Source: an uncultured Succinivibrionaceae bacterium (GTDB lineage Bacteria; Pseudomonadota; Gammaproteobacteria; Enterobacterales; Succinivibrionaceae). Taken from it: 30,322 nt of DNA. Every line of letters starts with the position of its first letter. The stretch's first letter is position 1. The translations under genes and the position numbers were made by a program. The stretch is from positions 1-30,322 of the forward strand of contig UQCV01000023.1 of assembly GCA_900539665.1 (NCBI GenBank), read 5' to 3'. The notes below the pieces were generated by a model that saw only the letters and a list, made by a program, of their open reading frames with translations, had not been told where the DNA came from and ran no database searches. Positions 15,787 through 24,196 of the stretch are shown piece after piece.

Positions 15787-16575
15787 TTACAAACGTTGAG
15801 TCAAAGCCCCCATCATTTCGTCGACGGTTGAAAGGACCTTAGAGTTCATTTCGTAAACACGTTGTGCGGTAATTAGATTGACTAATTCTTCAGTTACATT
15901 TACGTTAGAAACTTCGAGCGCACCTTGGCTAATTTTGCCAACCCCATCAGCCCCGGCGATCCCCTGAATTGGTGCCCCTGAAGCTTGAGTTTCTGCAAAT
16001 AAATTCTCCCCAATCGGTTCAAGCCCGGTTTCGTTGACAAAGGTAGTAACTGTAAGCTGCCCTACTACTTGCGCTTCAGCTTCAGCACTAGTAGCAATAC
16101 TAACTTGACCATCGCTAGAAACAGAAATGCTCTTAGCATTTTCTGGCACTTGGATTTCAGGAAGTAAGGGATAACCACTCCCCACAGTTACAATAGTACC
16201 TTCTTCGTTTAAGGTAAATTGACCATTTCTTGTATAGCAAGTAGTCCCATCTGGCATCTGAATTTCAAAGAAACCACGACCATTGATCATAAGGTCAAGT
16301 GAATTACCTGTAGTATTAACGTCACCTTGAGAAAATTGTTTTTGGGTAGCTACAACTTTAGTCCCCGCCCCAAGCATCAAGCCAGATGGCAAAGTAGTAT
16401 CAGCAGACGATCTCCCCCCAGGCTGATTTACGTTTTGGTACAACAAGTCCTCAAAAATAGCACGCCCCTTTTTAAAGCCAACAGTTGAAGCGTTCGCTAA
16501 GTTGTTTGATGTAACAGAAATATTGGTCTGCTGAGCGTCTAAGCCACTCTTACTAATCCATAATGCTGAAAACAT
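15787..16575 (-). CDS. flgG: Flagellar distal rod protein FlgG
   Basis: FlgG builds the distal rod that passes through the P and L rings. The product has 262 residues, close to the 260 of E. coli. It has the N-terminal rod motif (SGLDAQQTNISVTSNNLANA), the FKKGRAIFEDLLYQNV segment that follows it in FlgG, and the C-terminal SNVNVTEELVNLITAQRVYEMN coiled region. The start has a GAGG site. The gene is 23 bp after flgF and should share its sigma-54 transcript. Confidence 0.97.
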   Translation of the reverse strand: MFSALWISKSGLDAQQTNISVTSNNLANASTVGFKKGRAIFEDLLYQNVNQPGGRSSADTTLPSGLMLGAGTKVVATQKQFSQGDVNTTGNSLDLMINGRGFFEIQMPDGTTCYTRNGQFTLNEEGTIVTVGSGYPLLPEIQVPENAKSISVSSDGQVSIATSAEAEAQVVGQLTVTTFVNETGLEPIGENLFAETQASGAPIQGIAGADGVGKISQGALEVSNVNVTEELVNLITAQRVYEMNSKVLSTVDEMMGALTQRL

Positions 16576-16598
16576 AATAACTACCTCTCAATATCGAG

Positions 16599-17360
16599 TT
16601 AAGACAAGCGCAGCAAACTAGTCTGGCTTTCATCTATATCTTTAGCCGTTTCCATGAGCTTGAGCTGCATGTCGAACTGGCGTTGCAATCTAATAAGTGA
16701 GGTCATTTCCTCAACTACATTCACATTACTACTTTCAAGCACCCCACCTAAAAGTTCCACTTCTGGATCTTGAGGTACATTATTGTAAATATCGTTTCTT
16801 GTTAAGGATGAACGGAATAAACCATCGCTTCCCTTAACCAAAGTTTTTGGGTCAATTTTTACTAATTTAATTTGCCCAAATTCTTCGATAACTTCAGGCC
16901 CAGCCCCTTCTGGGCGGCCACTAATCACGCCATCTTTATTGATTTGAATCTTTTCAAGAGGCATTGGTAAAACAATTTCCTCGCCTTCAGGACTTAGGAC
17001 TGCTAACCCAGAAGAGTTACGTAACACCCCATCGGCATCAATTTGCAAGCTCCCATTTCGAGTGTAACCTTCTTGCGCATCGGTTCCTTTAACTGCAATA
17101 AAACCATCGCCTTTAACACATACGTCCAAAGCGCGACCAGTAGTCATTACTGTCCCTAAATCTAAGTTATAGCCAGCGCGTTCGGTCATGGAAAAAGCGC
17201 GACTTTGTAAGCCTTCGCCATAAACATTCATAGCACGAGCCTGCCCTAAATCAGCTTTAAAGCCGGTAGTTGAGGCATTTGCCAAGTTGTTGCCATGAAC
17301 AGAAATACCGTTAAAGTTTTCTTTGGCGCCTGACATGGCTATGTAAAGCATCTTATCCAT
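16599..17360 (-). CDS. flgF: Flagellar proximal rod protein FlgF
   Basis: FlgF is a proximal rod component of the basal body. The 253-residue product begins MDKMLYIAMSGAKENFNG and contains NNLANASTTGFKADLGQARAM, both typical of FlgF. The C-terminal SNVNVVEEMTSLIRLQRQFDMQ is the shared rod/hook coiled segment. A GGAGG site lies 8 bp before the ATG and a sigma-54 promoter 40 bp upstream, so flgF opens a new transcript rather than being read only from flgE. Confidence 0.96.
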   Translation of the reverse strand: MDKMLYIAMSGAKENFNGISVHGNNLANASTTGFKADLGQARAMNVYGEGLQSRAFSMTERAGYNLDLGTVMTTGRALDVCVKGDGFIAVKGTDAQEGYTRNGSLQIDADGVLRNSSGLAVLSPEGEEIVLPMPLEKIQINKDGVISGRPEGAGPEVIEEFGQIKLVKIDPKTLVKGSDGLFRSSLTRNDIYNNVPQDPEVELLGGVLESSNVNVVEEMTSLIRLQRQFDMQLKLMETAKDIDESQTSLLRLS

Positions 17361-17398
17361 TTGTAAATCCTCCGCATTTAGGCGTGTGCTTTACATGT

Positions 17399-17414
17399 TG
17401 CAAACGTCATGCCA
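17399..17414 (-). promoter_or_regulatory. Sigma-54 promoter of flgF-G-H
   Basis: The minus strand reads TGGCATGACGTTTGCA, 15 of 16 consensus positions with GG-N10-GC spacing, directly before the flgF leader. Confidence 0.87.
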
Positions 17415-17611
17415 ATAGTAAAACCCTCTCCCTTTAAGTTAACCAAGAAGCTAATAATTTTTAATTTTCCCCCAGTCTTTGCCCATTTTCGCTTCTAAAA
17501 ATTTACTACTTACTCATTTGGTTTTATCTTTTTTAAGTTTTTAACAAAACTTAAAGCCCTTTATATACAAGGCTTTTACATCCTTCACTCTCCCATCTCT
17601 ATGAACCAAGC

Positions 17612-17812
17612 TTAAACTATCCCCCCTCTAGGCCACCTCTCTTTAGCATCTTGGATTTTAAATAAACTTACTTCAACCCAAATCGTTTTGTCCATGGCCT
17701 CGCTTTTTACTTCTGCTTTTGAAGCACAACCTTGCCAAAAAAACGACAAAAATAAAGGAAATAGCACTTTCGTACCATTCCCTATGCCAAAAATCCGCCG
17801 CCATGATTTCAT
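17612..17812 (-). CDS. Possible small lipoprotein between flgE and flgF
   Basis: This is a 66-codon frame on the operon strand. It has a basic start (MKSWRRIFG), a hydrophobic stretch VLFPLFLSFFWQGC that could be a lipobox, and a charged tail. AAGG lies only three bases before the ATG, which is a poor spacing. I recognise no family. It could be a chance ORF in the 515-bp flgE-flgF spacer or a decayed gene. The rest of the spacer (17415-17611) shows nothing I can name beyond the flgF promoter. Confidence 0.25.
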   Translation of the reverse strand: MKSWRRIFGIGNGTKVLFPLFLSFFWQGCASKAEVKSEAMDKTIWVEVSLFKIQDAKERWPRGGIV

Positions 17813-17875
17813 GAACCTTGGTCATGAGGAGAGCATGCCCGTCATCCTCAAAACCATGGCGCCTTATACTAAGTT

Positions 17876-19279
17876 TTATCTAATGTTGAGAATACTATCC
17901 ATTACAGTGTTGTTAACTTCAAGTGCTCTAGAGTTAGCTTGGTAATTACGCTGCGCGGTAATAAGTTCAACTAACTGTGAAGCCAAATTGGTGTTAGAAG
18001 ACTCCAAAGCTGATGATTGCACCGAACCACAAGTCCCAACCCCAGCTTGAGATGGTACAGCACTGCCTGAATTTAAAGAAGCACGCCAGCTAGTATCTCC
18101 AATCTGAGTTAACCCCTGAGGATTTGGAAAGTTAGCCAAAGCCACCATCCCTAAAGTAGCAGTGGTCCCGTTAGAATATGAAGCACTGACTAGCCCCTTC
18201 TCGTCGATTTCAACATTAGTAAGCTGACCTACAGTCGAACCATCCTGCTTTAACCCATCAACAGAGAAAGAAGTCCCACCATACATGTGAAGTTCATCAA
18301 AGGCAAATTCAATAGTTTGAGTTTGATTTGCCCCTGCTGGAATAATATCCGCACGTTTATTCCCACCTACACTTTGGCCAAGTTCTATTGTTTTAATGGT
18401 AGCTGGGATCATCCCCGTCACAGTATTGGTGTTTACATCTTTTTTAACGTTACCTTCACTATCAAAAACAATAGTTGCTGGACTTAAAGTCTGACCGGCA
18501 AGGCTTGAAGAAGCGCCAATCTCAACCTTATTTTTATCAGCTACCCCTTGAATGTCAGCATGTTTATCATCGATAAACATGAACATCTTCCAAGTATTGG
18601 CCCCGGAGGTATTAGTTTCAGCTGAGTTTTGATGGTTAACATCTTTAAGAAAGTAATAGGTTGCAGTATGAGATTCACCTAAAGAATCATATACTTTAAC
18701 CGAAGTTGAAGCCGCATAAGTTTTGGAGTCATTTGGGTCAAAAGCTTTTGGATCTTGATATTCAGAAGATGCCGGCAAAGTCATGCTGGCATTGACCTTG
18801 GTGGTTTCTTCTGGAGAACCTGCAGTATCAGGAATCTTAAGCGCATGAGTAGAATCAAGGCTGATTGACTTTACAGTCCCGTCCTTATTCACATCATAAA
18901 CCTGCAAATAGCTCCCCATGCTATTGGTAACATAACCACTTTCATCACACTGGAAAGCCCCTGCACGAGTAAAGGTACGATCAAGTGAATTGTTATCTGG
19001 AGCTAAAACAAAGAACCCATCGCCTTTGATTGCTAAGTCCAAAGCTGAAGTAGTGGTGTCGATTGAACCAGAGTTAAACTGCTGACTAACAGCTGCGGTC
19101 TGCACACCGTTACCAACTACAGTTCTAGTATCAGTAAAAACAGAGCTGGAATAAACATCAGCAAATTCAGCACGAGAACCTTTAAAACCAATAGTGTTAA
19201 CGTTAGCAATGTTGTTTGCAGTAACGTCGAGGTGTTTTTGGGCAGCGTTGATACCACTTACAGAAATACTTAATGACAT
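17876..19279 (-). CDS. flgE: Flagellar hook protein FlgE
   Basis: FlgE polymerises into the hook, the flexible joint between rod and filament. The 467-residue product is longer than E. coli FlgE (402); the extra length lies in the variable central domains. The N-terminal SGINAAQKHLDVTANNIAN and TIGFKGSRAEFADVYSSS, and the C-terminal SNTNLASQLVELITAQRNYQANS, are diagnostic. AAGGAGAG precedes the ATG. An almost perfect sigma-54 promoter lies about 140 bp upstream and a terminator lies between it and flgD, so flgE forms its own unit. Confidence 0.97.
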   Translation of the reverse strand: MSLSISVSGINAAQKHLDVTANNIANVNTIGFKGSRAEFADVYSSSVFTDTRTVVGNGVQTAAVSQQFNSGSIDTTTSALDLAIKGDGFFVLAPDNNSLDRTFTRAGAFQCDESGYVTNSMGSYLQVYDVNKDGTVKSISLDSTHALKIPDTAGSPEETTKVNASMTLPASSEYQDPKAFDPNDSKTYAASTSVKVYDSLGESHTATYYFLKDVNHQNSAETNTSGANTWKMFMFIDDKHADIQGVADKNKVEIGASSSLAGQTLSPATIVFDSEGNVKKDVNTNTVTGMIPATIKTIELGQSVGGNKRADIIPAGANQTQTIEFAFDELHMYGGTSFSVDGLKQDGSTVGQLTNVEIDEKGLVSASYSNGTTATLGMVALANFPNPQGLTQIGDTSWRASLNSGSAVPSQAGVGTCGSVQSSALESSNTNLASQLVELITAQRNYQANSRALEVNNTVMDSILNIR

Positions 19280-19421
19280 ACGAACTCTCCTTTCGCTTGT
19301 CGCGCTCTCGTTATCTTTGGGATACCCTAAGGTATTTATAAAACAACGAAGCGACAGTTATATCGGGACTATATAAATGATGCCAAAAATTCATCATCAT
19401 ATAGCTTCTTGATATCAATCT

Positions 19422-19437
19422 TGCAAACGGTGTGCCA
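19422..19437 (-). promoter_or_regulatory. Sigma-54 promoter of flgE
   Basis: The minus strand reads TGGCACACCGTTTGCA, 15 of 16 consensus positions with GG-N10-GC spacing. It is nearly the same sequence as the flgI promoter. Confidence 0.9.
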
Positions 19438-19912
19438 TGTTTATAAAACAGCTATAAAGATTTACTTTAACTTAGGTTTTATGCTCTAAATACCAACATT
19501 AATCACAAAAACAAACCATGTCTTTAAAAAGACGCCCTGGCTCTTTTTATCTAAAACCTAAGCCCTACAAGCCTTAGAGCTTAAAGGAACTTACTTTGTA
19601 AACCTAGGCTCTATATCCTTATTAAAAACCGCTTATTTTCCGCTTTTTCCCTAAAAATACTTCTATTACCGCTTAACTTTGCCTCCGGCAATAAATCGAC
19701 GGTAAATTTATGCCTCTAACGCTTCCGCTTGCCAAAGAACAGTCACGGATTACTGACAACTCTTACTCTTCCTAGGAAAAACCATATTAAAACGTCTAAA
19801 GTTCCGTAATCAACGCTCTAAAAGCCCCATAGCGTGGCAGCTTCTTTGGTCTTTGCTACTCCCCCAATTTTCTCTTAGGCTCAACCTAAAAATATCCACC
19901 GGGTCACAAAAT

Positions 19913-19951
19913 AAAAGGGGCTTGCCACCTTTTGGTCGCAGCCCCCTTTTT
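19913..19951. terminator. Terminator after flgBCD
   Basis: AAAAGGGGCT pairs with AGCCCCCTTTT (one bulged C) around an inner partly paired loop. Both strands end in T-rich tails; on the minus strand it is TTTTATTTT. It would end the flgBCD transcript before flgE. Confidence 0.65.
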
Positions 19952-20081
19952 GTTTTCTCTCTTTTTGGATCTTTTCTAATTCATCACTTTAAAAGGTTTG
20001 AATCGACTTTAGAACCTTAATTATTTTGTAATTATCTTTATTATTTAATCACTGTATTAAGCCACGCATTATGTGGTGAAG

Positions 20082-20136
20082 GTGACATCCTCCCCCACCT
20101 ATAGAGGTGGGGGACTTCTTGCCGAGTTCTGTTAAA
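20082..20136 (-). mobile_element. 55-bp palindromic repeat (IS200/IS605-type end), copy at flgD 3' end
   Basis: This is identical over 55 bp to 7244-7298. The TAA of its TTTAAC edge is the flgD stop codon (ATT TAA C), just as the other copy holds the bioC stop. The hairpin TCCCCCACCT / AGGTGGGGGA follows the stop by about 19 bases. Flanking sequence outside the 55 bp is unrelated between copies, so the unit boundaries are sharp. Confidence 0.7.
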
Positions 20137-20815
20137 TACCACCGATATTCTTAACTTCGTTCATTTTCAAGGTGCCACCACCTAAAAGGTTGAGTACTGT
20201 GCCATCTAAACCTTGACCAAGACTTACACTTGAAACTTTAGCATAAGCATATACCGGAACGGTTGAACTAGTGCCATTAACCCTACCACTAACACTATAG
20301 CTATAGTTCCCAGGTTTAACTTTAGCCCCTGTTGAATCAGTTCCATCCCAATAAAGGTTGATATCACCTGAACCATCCCCAATCTTTATGGAATTGATAA
20401 GACTACCATTAGCATCAGTGATATTTAACACCATATCCTGCGCCCCTTCGCCAGCCTTAATCGCAAACTGAGAAGCTTCCACCCCATCAAAATAGCCAGT
20501 GTTACCAGAAAGCTGCACTTCTTGACCAACCAAACTTGAAGCCATTAAAGCTTGAGATGAAGTTACGCTATTACTTAAGCTAGTTGCGGTATCGTTTAAT
20601 GATGCAATCCCGCTAACCATATTCATCTGAGCCAACTGAGTCACCATCTGTGAATTATCCACAGGGTTTGATGGATCTTGGTAAGACAACTGAGTAGTCA
20701 ACAAACTTAAAAACTCTTCCTGCCCCAAGGCATCATTTGGTTTTTTAGTAGTACTAGCACCAGCCGTACCGGCACCGCTTGTGGCGGTTAAACCTAAATC
20801 TGAATATACGGACAT
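20132..20815 (-). CDS. flgD: Flagellar hook-capping protein FlgD
   Basis: FlgD caps the growing hook and is shed after hook completion. The 227-residue product has the N-terminal LGQEEFLSLLTTQLSYQDPS segment and NSQMVTQLAQMNMVSGI (the classic FlgD signature), followed by a beta-rich region with NLYWDGTDSTGAKVKPGNY, the FlgD Ig-like domain. AGGAG precedes the ATG, 19 bp after flgC. The last codon runs straight into a repeat-borne TAA, but the protein has a normal length and C-terminus, so function should be intact. Confidence 0.96.
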   Translation of the reverse strand: MSVYSDLGLTATSGAGTAGASTTKKPNDALGQEEFLSLLTTQLSYQDPSNPVDNSQMVTQLAQMNMVSGIASLNDTATSLSNSVTSSQALMASSLVGQEVQLSGNTGYFDGVEASQFAIKAGEGAQDMVLNITDANGSLINSIKIGDGSGDINLYWDGTDSTGAKVKPGNYSYSVSGRVNGTSSTVPVYAYAKVSSVSLGQGLDGTVLNLLGGGTLKMNEVKNIGGI

Positions 20816-20834
20816 ATCAGTATCTCCTAATTAT

Positions 20835-21263
20835 TTAACTGTTCTTGCCAAGACGCAGAGTTTGAAGCAGCATTTGTTTTGCACTATCAGCCACCTGCAC
20901 GGAAGTTTGGTAAGAACGGCTAGCACTCACCATATCCGCCATTTCTTCAACCGGATTGACATTTGGACGATAAATATAACCATCACGATCTGCTAATGGA
21001 TGATTAGGCATGTATTCCTTAATCGCATCAAGAGTTGATTCTGTAATGTTTTCAACTTCAACTGAAGCACTACCAGCGTCACGAGTAGATTGCATAGCAT
21101 CTTCATACACAGTGGCAAAAATTGGCCGTCTAGCCCGGTAAGTTGTCGCCGAACTTGAACTAACACTATCGGCATTCGCTAAATTTGAAGCTGTGGTATT
21201 TAATCTTACAGATTGAGCAGACATCGCTGAACCTGCAATATTCATAATATTAAAGAGACTCAT
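20835..21263 (-). CDS. flgC: Flagellar proximal rod protein FlgC
   Basis: FlgC is a proximal rod subunit. The 142-residue product begins MSLFNIMNIAGSAMSAQSVR with NTTASNLANADSVSSS, and ends with NPVEEMADMVSASRSYQTSV and MLLQTLRLGK. This is the full FlgC pattern (E. coli 134 residues). AGGAG lies 8 bp before the ATG, and the gene follows flgB after 10 bp. Confidence 0.97.
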   Translation of the reverse strand: MSLFNIMNIAGSAMSAQSVRLNTTASNLANADSVSSSSATTYRARRPIFATVYEDAMQSTRDAGSASVEVENITESTLDAIKEYMPNHPLADRDGYIYRPNVNPVEEMADMVSASRSYQTSVQVADSAKQMLLQTLRLGKNS

Positions 21264-21273
21264 AACCTAACTC

Positions 21274-21678
21274 CTATTCCCCAGCTAAAACACTACGCAA
21301 AGTGTTAATACGGCTATTTAGGAATTCAAGTGTGGTTTGGTACTCCAAGCCATTTTCCATATAAGCCATACGTTCAATATTGATATCAACTGTATTGCCA
21401 TCACCTGTATCTGGCTGATAACTTTCACGAAACTTAATAGTTCCGCCATCGAAGCCATTATTTACGTCAATATGACGGCTGTTAGTAGCGGTTAAATTAG
21501 TCCCGCCTGTACTTTTTAATTTCGCCTCAGCTAAAGCAGATTTAAAATCAAGGTCTTGAGCCTTGTAGCCTGGAGTATCTGCGTTGGCGATATTACTAGC
21601 AAGGATTTCAGCTCGAGCAGATCTTACTTTTAATGCATCTGCATGAACGCCAAAAATTGAATCTAAACCTAAACCCAT
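21274..21678 (-). CDS. flgB: Flagellar proximal rod protein FlgB
   Basis: FlgB is the first rod subunit above the MS ring. The 134-residue product matches the family (E. coli 138) from MGLGLDSIFGVHADALKVR, through ASNIANADTPGYKAQDLDF, to the C-terminal MENGLEYQTTLEFLNSRI. I chose the ATG at 21678, with GGGAGG five bases upstream; the frame stays open to 21738, but the extra 20 residues are not FlgB-like and overlap the sigma-54 promoter. It heads the flgBCD unit, downstream of cheR. Confidence 0.96.
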   Translation of the reverse strand: MGLGLDSIFGVHADALKVRSARAEILASNIANADTPGYKAQDLDFKSALAEAKLKSTGGTNLTATNSRHIDVNNGFDGGTIKFRESYQPDTGDGNTVDINIERMAYMENGLEYQTTLEFLNSRINTLRSVLAGE

Positions 21679-21726
21679 AGCAGCCTCCCGACAAAAATCT
21701 GACATAAATGCTGTGTTGAGATAATA

Positions 21727-21742
21727 TGCAGATTTCATGCCA
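21727..21742 (-). promoter_or_regulatory. Sigma-54 promoter of flgBCD
   Basis: The minus strand reads TGGCATGAAATCTGCA: correct GG-N10-GC spacing and mismatches only at the sixth and the twelfth positions. The transcript would start about 35 bp before the flgB ATG. Confidence 0.82.
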
Positions 21743-21949
21743 TTGTTTTAACAACTTCCCCAAATAACATCGAAAAAGCGAAAAAGCATAAGATTTACAA
21801 TTTGGCATCGGGATAAAGTCAAGGTAACCACGACCTACCCCAAATATATCTCCATACATTAGATGGTTTGTATATGAGCGAATTAGTTAAACGTAGCTAT
21901 CGGAGTTTAAAGTTAAATTTTAAACGGAGTATAAAAATCAATTGACCTA

Positions 21950-21961
21950 GGGGGGGGGGGG
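21950..21961. repeat. 12-base homopolymeric G tract
   Basis: Twelve consecutive G lie in an otherwise AT-rich spacer between cheR and flgB, about 210 bp upstream of the flgB sigma-54 promoter. No ORF crosses it. Two direct CCACTAGC octamers (21985 and 22007) start 22 bp apart next to it. Confidence 0.9.
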
Positions 21962-22030
21962 AATCAAGTTACTTAAGGGATTAGCCACTAGCTTACAACA
22001 TTAAAACCACTAGCAACTAGAAATTTGTTC

Positions 22031-22051
22031 ACCTCTTGCCAAGCAAGAGGT
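22031..22051. other. Hairpin just downstream of cheR
   Basis: ACCTCTTGC (22031-22039) and GCAAGAGGT (22043-22051) pair perfectly around a 3-base loop. On the cheR strand the T-run comes before the stem, so it is not a standard terminator; it lies 9 bp past the cheR stop. Confidence 0.5.
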
Positions 22052-22059
22052 AAAAAAAA

Positions 22060-23046
22060 CTATTTATTTAGCGAAAGTTTGGAGGCCGTAGAACTTGCAA
22101 TCGATGTGGTTGCAGTCGTGGTAGATGGTACTACCAAAGGCGTATTTAAACCAAATTCTTGGCCAAAATTAAGAGGCAAAACTCCCGGTTTGCGTCTAAA
22201 TGCCATGCCTGGATTAAAACGCACCATTTCTAAATAATCATCTAAATTAAGGTTATTGATGTATTCAGAACTTCCTAAGAACAAATACCCTCCAGGATTT
22301 AAACACTTAACCATCCCGGCAATAATTCGTCGCTTGATATCAGGTGAAAAATAAATAAGAACATTACGACAAAAAATGATGTCAAAACGCCCTAAGATCG
22401 AAAAGTTATCCAAGAGATTTAAACGTTTAAAAGTGACTAAACGGCGGACCTTTTCTATTATTCGGTGTTCACCATCCATATTTGGACATTTTTCAAAGAA
22501 AGTTTGGCGACGTTCAGGACTCAAACCACGAGACAGCGCAAAACTGTCATAGATACCTGCGCGGCAAATATCAAGCATGGAATCTGAAATGTCAGTCGCT
22601 GTAATGCTAACACGAGCCCCACCTGGGATTAACATCCGAGGAATACTTTCAAATAGAGTCATCGCAATAGAATAAGGTTCTTGACCAGATGAACAGGCGG
22701 CTGACCAAATTCGAATATTATGATTACCTTGCGCCAAATTAGGTAACAATTGTTCTTTTAAGATAGTGTACGGATAAACGTCACGAAACCACATGGTCTC
22801 ATTGGTAGTCATAGCATCAACCACCAAGCTATTTAAGACTCGATCATGCGCTGTTACGACCCGATTTAACATTTCGTCCATCGATTTAAAACGCAATTTT
22901 TTGCGTAACGTAGACAAACGGCTTCGTACTAAATATTGCTTGTTAGCTCCAAGCACAATTCCGCATTGCTTTTCCAAAAATGTGCCAAAAAGTGCATACT
23001 TTTCATCACTTATTTTATCAAGCTCATCTACGGTCATATTTGACAT
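22060..23046 (-). CDS. cheR: Chemotaxis protein methyltransferase CheR
   Basis: CheR methylates glutamates on chemoreceptors with S-adenosylmethionine, setting adaptation. The 328-residue product has the N-terminal helical CheR domain, TTNETMWFRD (80-89), the AdoMet site IWSAACSSGQEPYS (113-126) and FDIIFCRNVLIYF (~225). Compared with E. coli CheR (286) it has a longer, Ser/Thr-rich C-terminal tail of roughly 40 residues (PSTTTATTSIASSTAS); no receptor-tethering motif is visible in it. GGAG lies 8 bp before the ATG. The order cheV-cheR-flgB matches that of Vibrio. Confidence 0.97.
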   Translation of the reverse strand: MSNMTVDELDKISDEKYALFGTFLEKQCGIVLGANKQYLVRSRLSTLRKKLRFKSMDEMLNRVVTAHDRVLNSLVVDAMTTNETMWFRDVYPYTILKEQLLPNLAQGNHNIRIWSAACSSGQEPYSIAMTLFESIPRMLIPGGARVSITATDISDSMLDICRAGIYDSFALSRGLSPERRQTFFEKCPNMDGEHRIIEKVRRLVTFKRLNLLDNFSILGRFDIIFCRNVLIYFSPDIKRRIIAGMVKCLNPGGYLFLGSSEYINNLNLDDYLEMVRFNPGMAFRRKPGVLPLNFGQEFGLNTPLVVPSTTTATTSIASSTASKLSLNK

Positions 23047-23069
23047 TTAAAACTCCAAAAACGTCAAAA

Positions 23070-23112
23070 GAAAAAATATACCTAACTCAATTACCACCAA
23101 CCAATTGTTAGG
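23070..23112 (-). terminator. Possible attenuator between cheV and cheR
   Basis: On the minus strand CCTAACAATT pairs with AATTGAGTTAGG (two bulged bases), followed by TATATTTTTTC. It sits just before the cheR ribosome site. The stem is AT-rich and weak, so partial attenuation is more likely than full termination. Confidence 0.35.
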
Positions 23113-23233
23113 TCTAATGTTAGAACATGGCTTTGGGCCGGCAAACCTAGTAAAACAAAGGGCCTTGAACAACTTAAGTCGCGCAATTAAAATTGTACCA
23201 TTTATATTGTTTTAATGCCCATGTTACTAAGTT

Positions 23234-24196
23234 CTATTTTTTCATCAATTCTTTTACAGCTTTCGCTAATTCATCAGGATTAAACTTGGCAATAAAGTTA
23301 TCTGCCCCAACCTTCTTCACCATAGCTTGGTTAAAGACCCCACTAAGCGAAGTATGAAGTACGATTTTCATATCCTTTAAATCCGGATCCTGACGGATTT
23401 TAGCCGTTAAAGTGTAGCCATCCATTTCCGGCATTTCAATGTCAGAAATCAAAAGCCCAATTTGTTCACCAATCGGCCCTTGGGCACTCATTTCCTTTAA
23501 CATATTAAAAGCTTCTAGCCCGTTTTGCGCCAATACCGCTTCAAGCCCAATGGATGCTAAAGCTCTTGAGACTTGCTTGCGCGCCACCGATGAATCGTCA
23601 GCCACCATAACTTTTCTCACCGGAGCTGGAGCACCTTCTTGTGCTTGGGCTTCTTTAGCCTTGTTTTCAATATCAGATTTAACTTCTTCTACGATCTTTT
23701 CGCTTACGGTGGTAACAATTGGGGAAATTTCATCAAGAATCTTTTCCACATCGAGAATTTCCACCAATTCACCATCAACTTCAGTAACTGCAGTTAGATA
23801 GTTAACTTTTCCCATCCCCTGAGGAGGAGGTAAAACTTTACTCCAATCAAGATTGACAATTCGTTCCACGCCCCCAACTAAGAAGCCTTGAACTGAACGG
23901 TTGTATTCCGCAATTATAATAAAACCACTTGCAGCATCCGTAGTCCTATGGCCACCAATAGCTCGGGCTAAATCGATAACAGAAATGGTTTGTCCACGAA
24001 TGTGAGCCACCCCACTTACGAAGCGATGCAAACGTGGCATTGAGGTCAAATGCGGACATTGCAACACTTCACGCACCTTAAAAACGTTAATCCCATAACG
24101 CTGATTCGTGCCAGGCAAACGAAACAATAGAAGCTCTAGACGGTTTTGTCCCACAAGTTCTGTAAGCTGATTAACGGAATCTAATACGCTAGCCAT
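23234..24196 (-). CDS. cheV: Chemotaxis coupling/response-regulator protein CheV
   Basis: CheV couples chemoreceptors to CheA and carries a receiver domain that CheA can phosphorylate. The 320-residue product has an N-terminal CheW-like domain (about 18-155) and a C-terminal receiver (about 194-320), with the acidic pair Asp200/Asp201 and phospho-acceptor Asp252 in SDIEMPEMDG. A short Glu/Lys/Ala-rich linker joins them. GGAGG precedes the ATG. It heads the cheV-cheR pair; a sigma-70-like TTGAGC-N16-TATTAT lies at 24268-24295. Confidence 0.96.
   Translation of the reverse strand: MASVLDSVNQLTELVGQNRLELLLFRLPGTNQRYGINVFKVREVLQCPHLTSMPRLHRFVSGVAHIRGQTISVIDLARAIGGHRTTDAASGFIIIAEYNRSVQGFLVGGVERIVNLDWSKVLPPPQGMGKVNYLTAVTEVDGELVEILDVEKILDEISPIVTTVSEKIVEEVKSDIENKAKEAQAQEGAPAPVRKVMVADDSSVARKQVSRALASIGLEAVLAQNGLEAFNMLKEMSAQGPIGEQIGLLISDIEMPEMDGYTLTAKIRQDPDLKDMKIVLHTSLSGVFNQAMVKKVGADNFIAKFNPDELAKAVKELMKK

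Larger units (their letters stand above)
19280..20131. other. 852-bp spacer between flgD and flgE
   Basis: This is unusually long for the middle of the rod/hook operon. It contains the 55-bp palindromic repeat at the flgD side, a terminator at 19913-19951 and the sigma-54 site of flgE at 19422-19437. The stretch 19440-19900 has no credible ORF on either strand and nothing else I can name. Confidence 0.7.

Noticed and set aside
17688..17945. 85-codon plus-strand ORF at the flgE 3' end
   Set aside because: It overlaps the conserved flgE C-terminus in antisense and has no ribosome site.
7244..20136. CRISPR array or REP-type array
   Set aside because: Only two intact copies 12.8 kb apart plus one decayed copy; no regular spacers and no cas genes.
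21679..21738. 20-residue N-terminal extension of FlgB
   Set aside because: It is not FlgB-like, overlaps the sigma-54 promoter, and an ideal GGGAGG site precedes the internal ATG.
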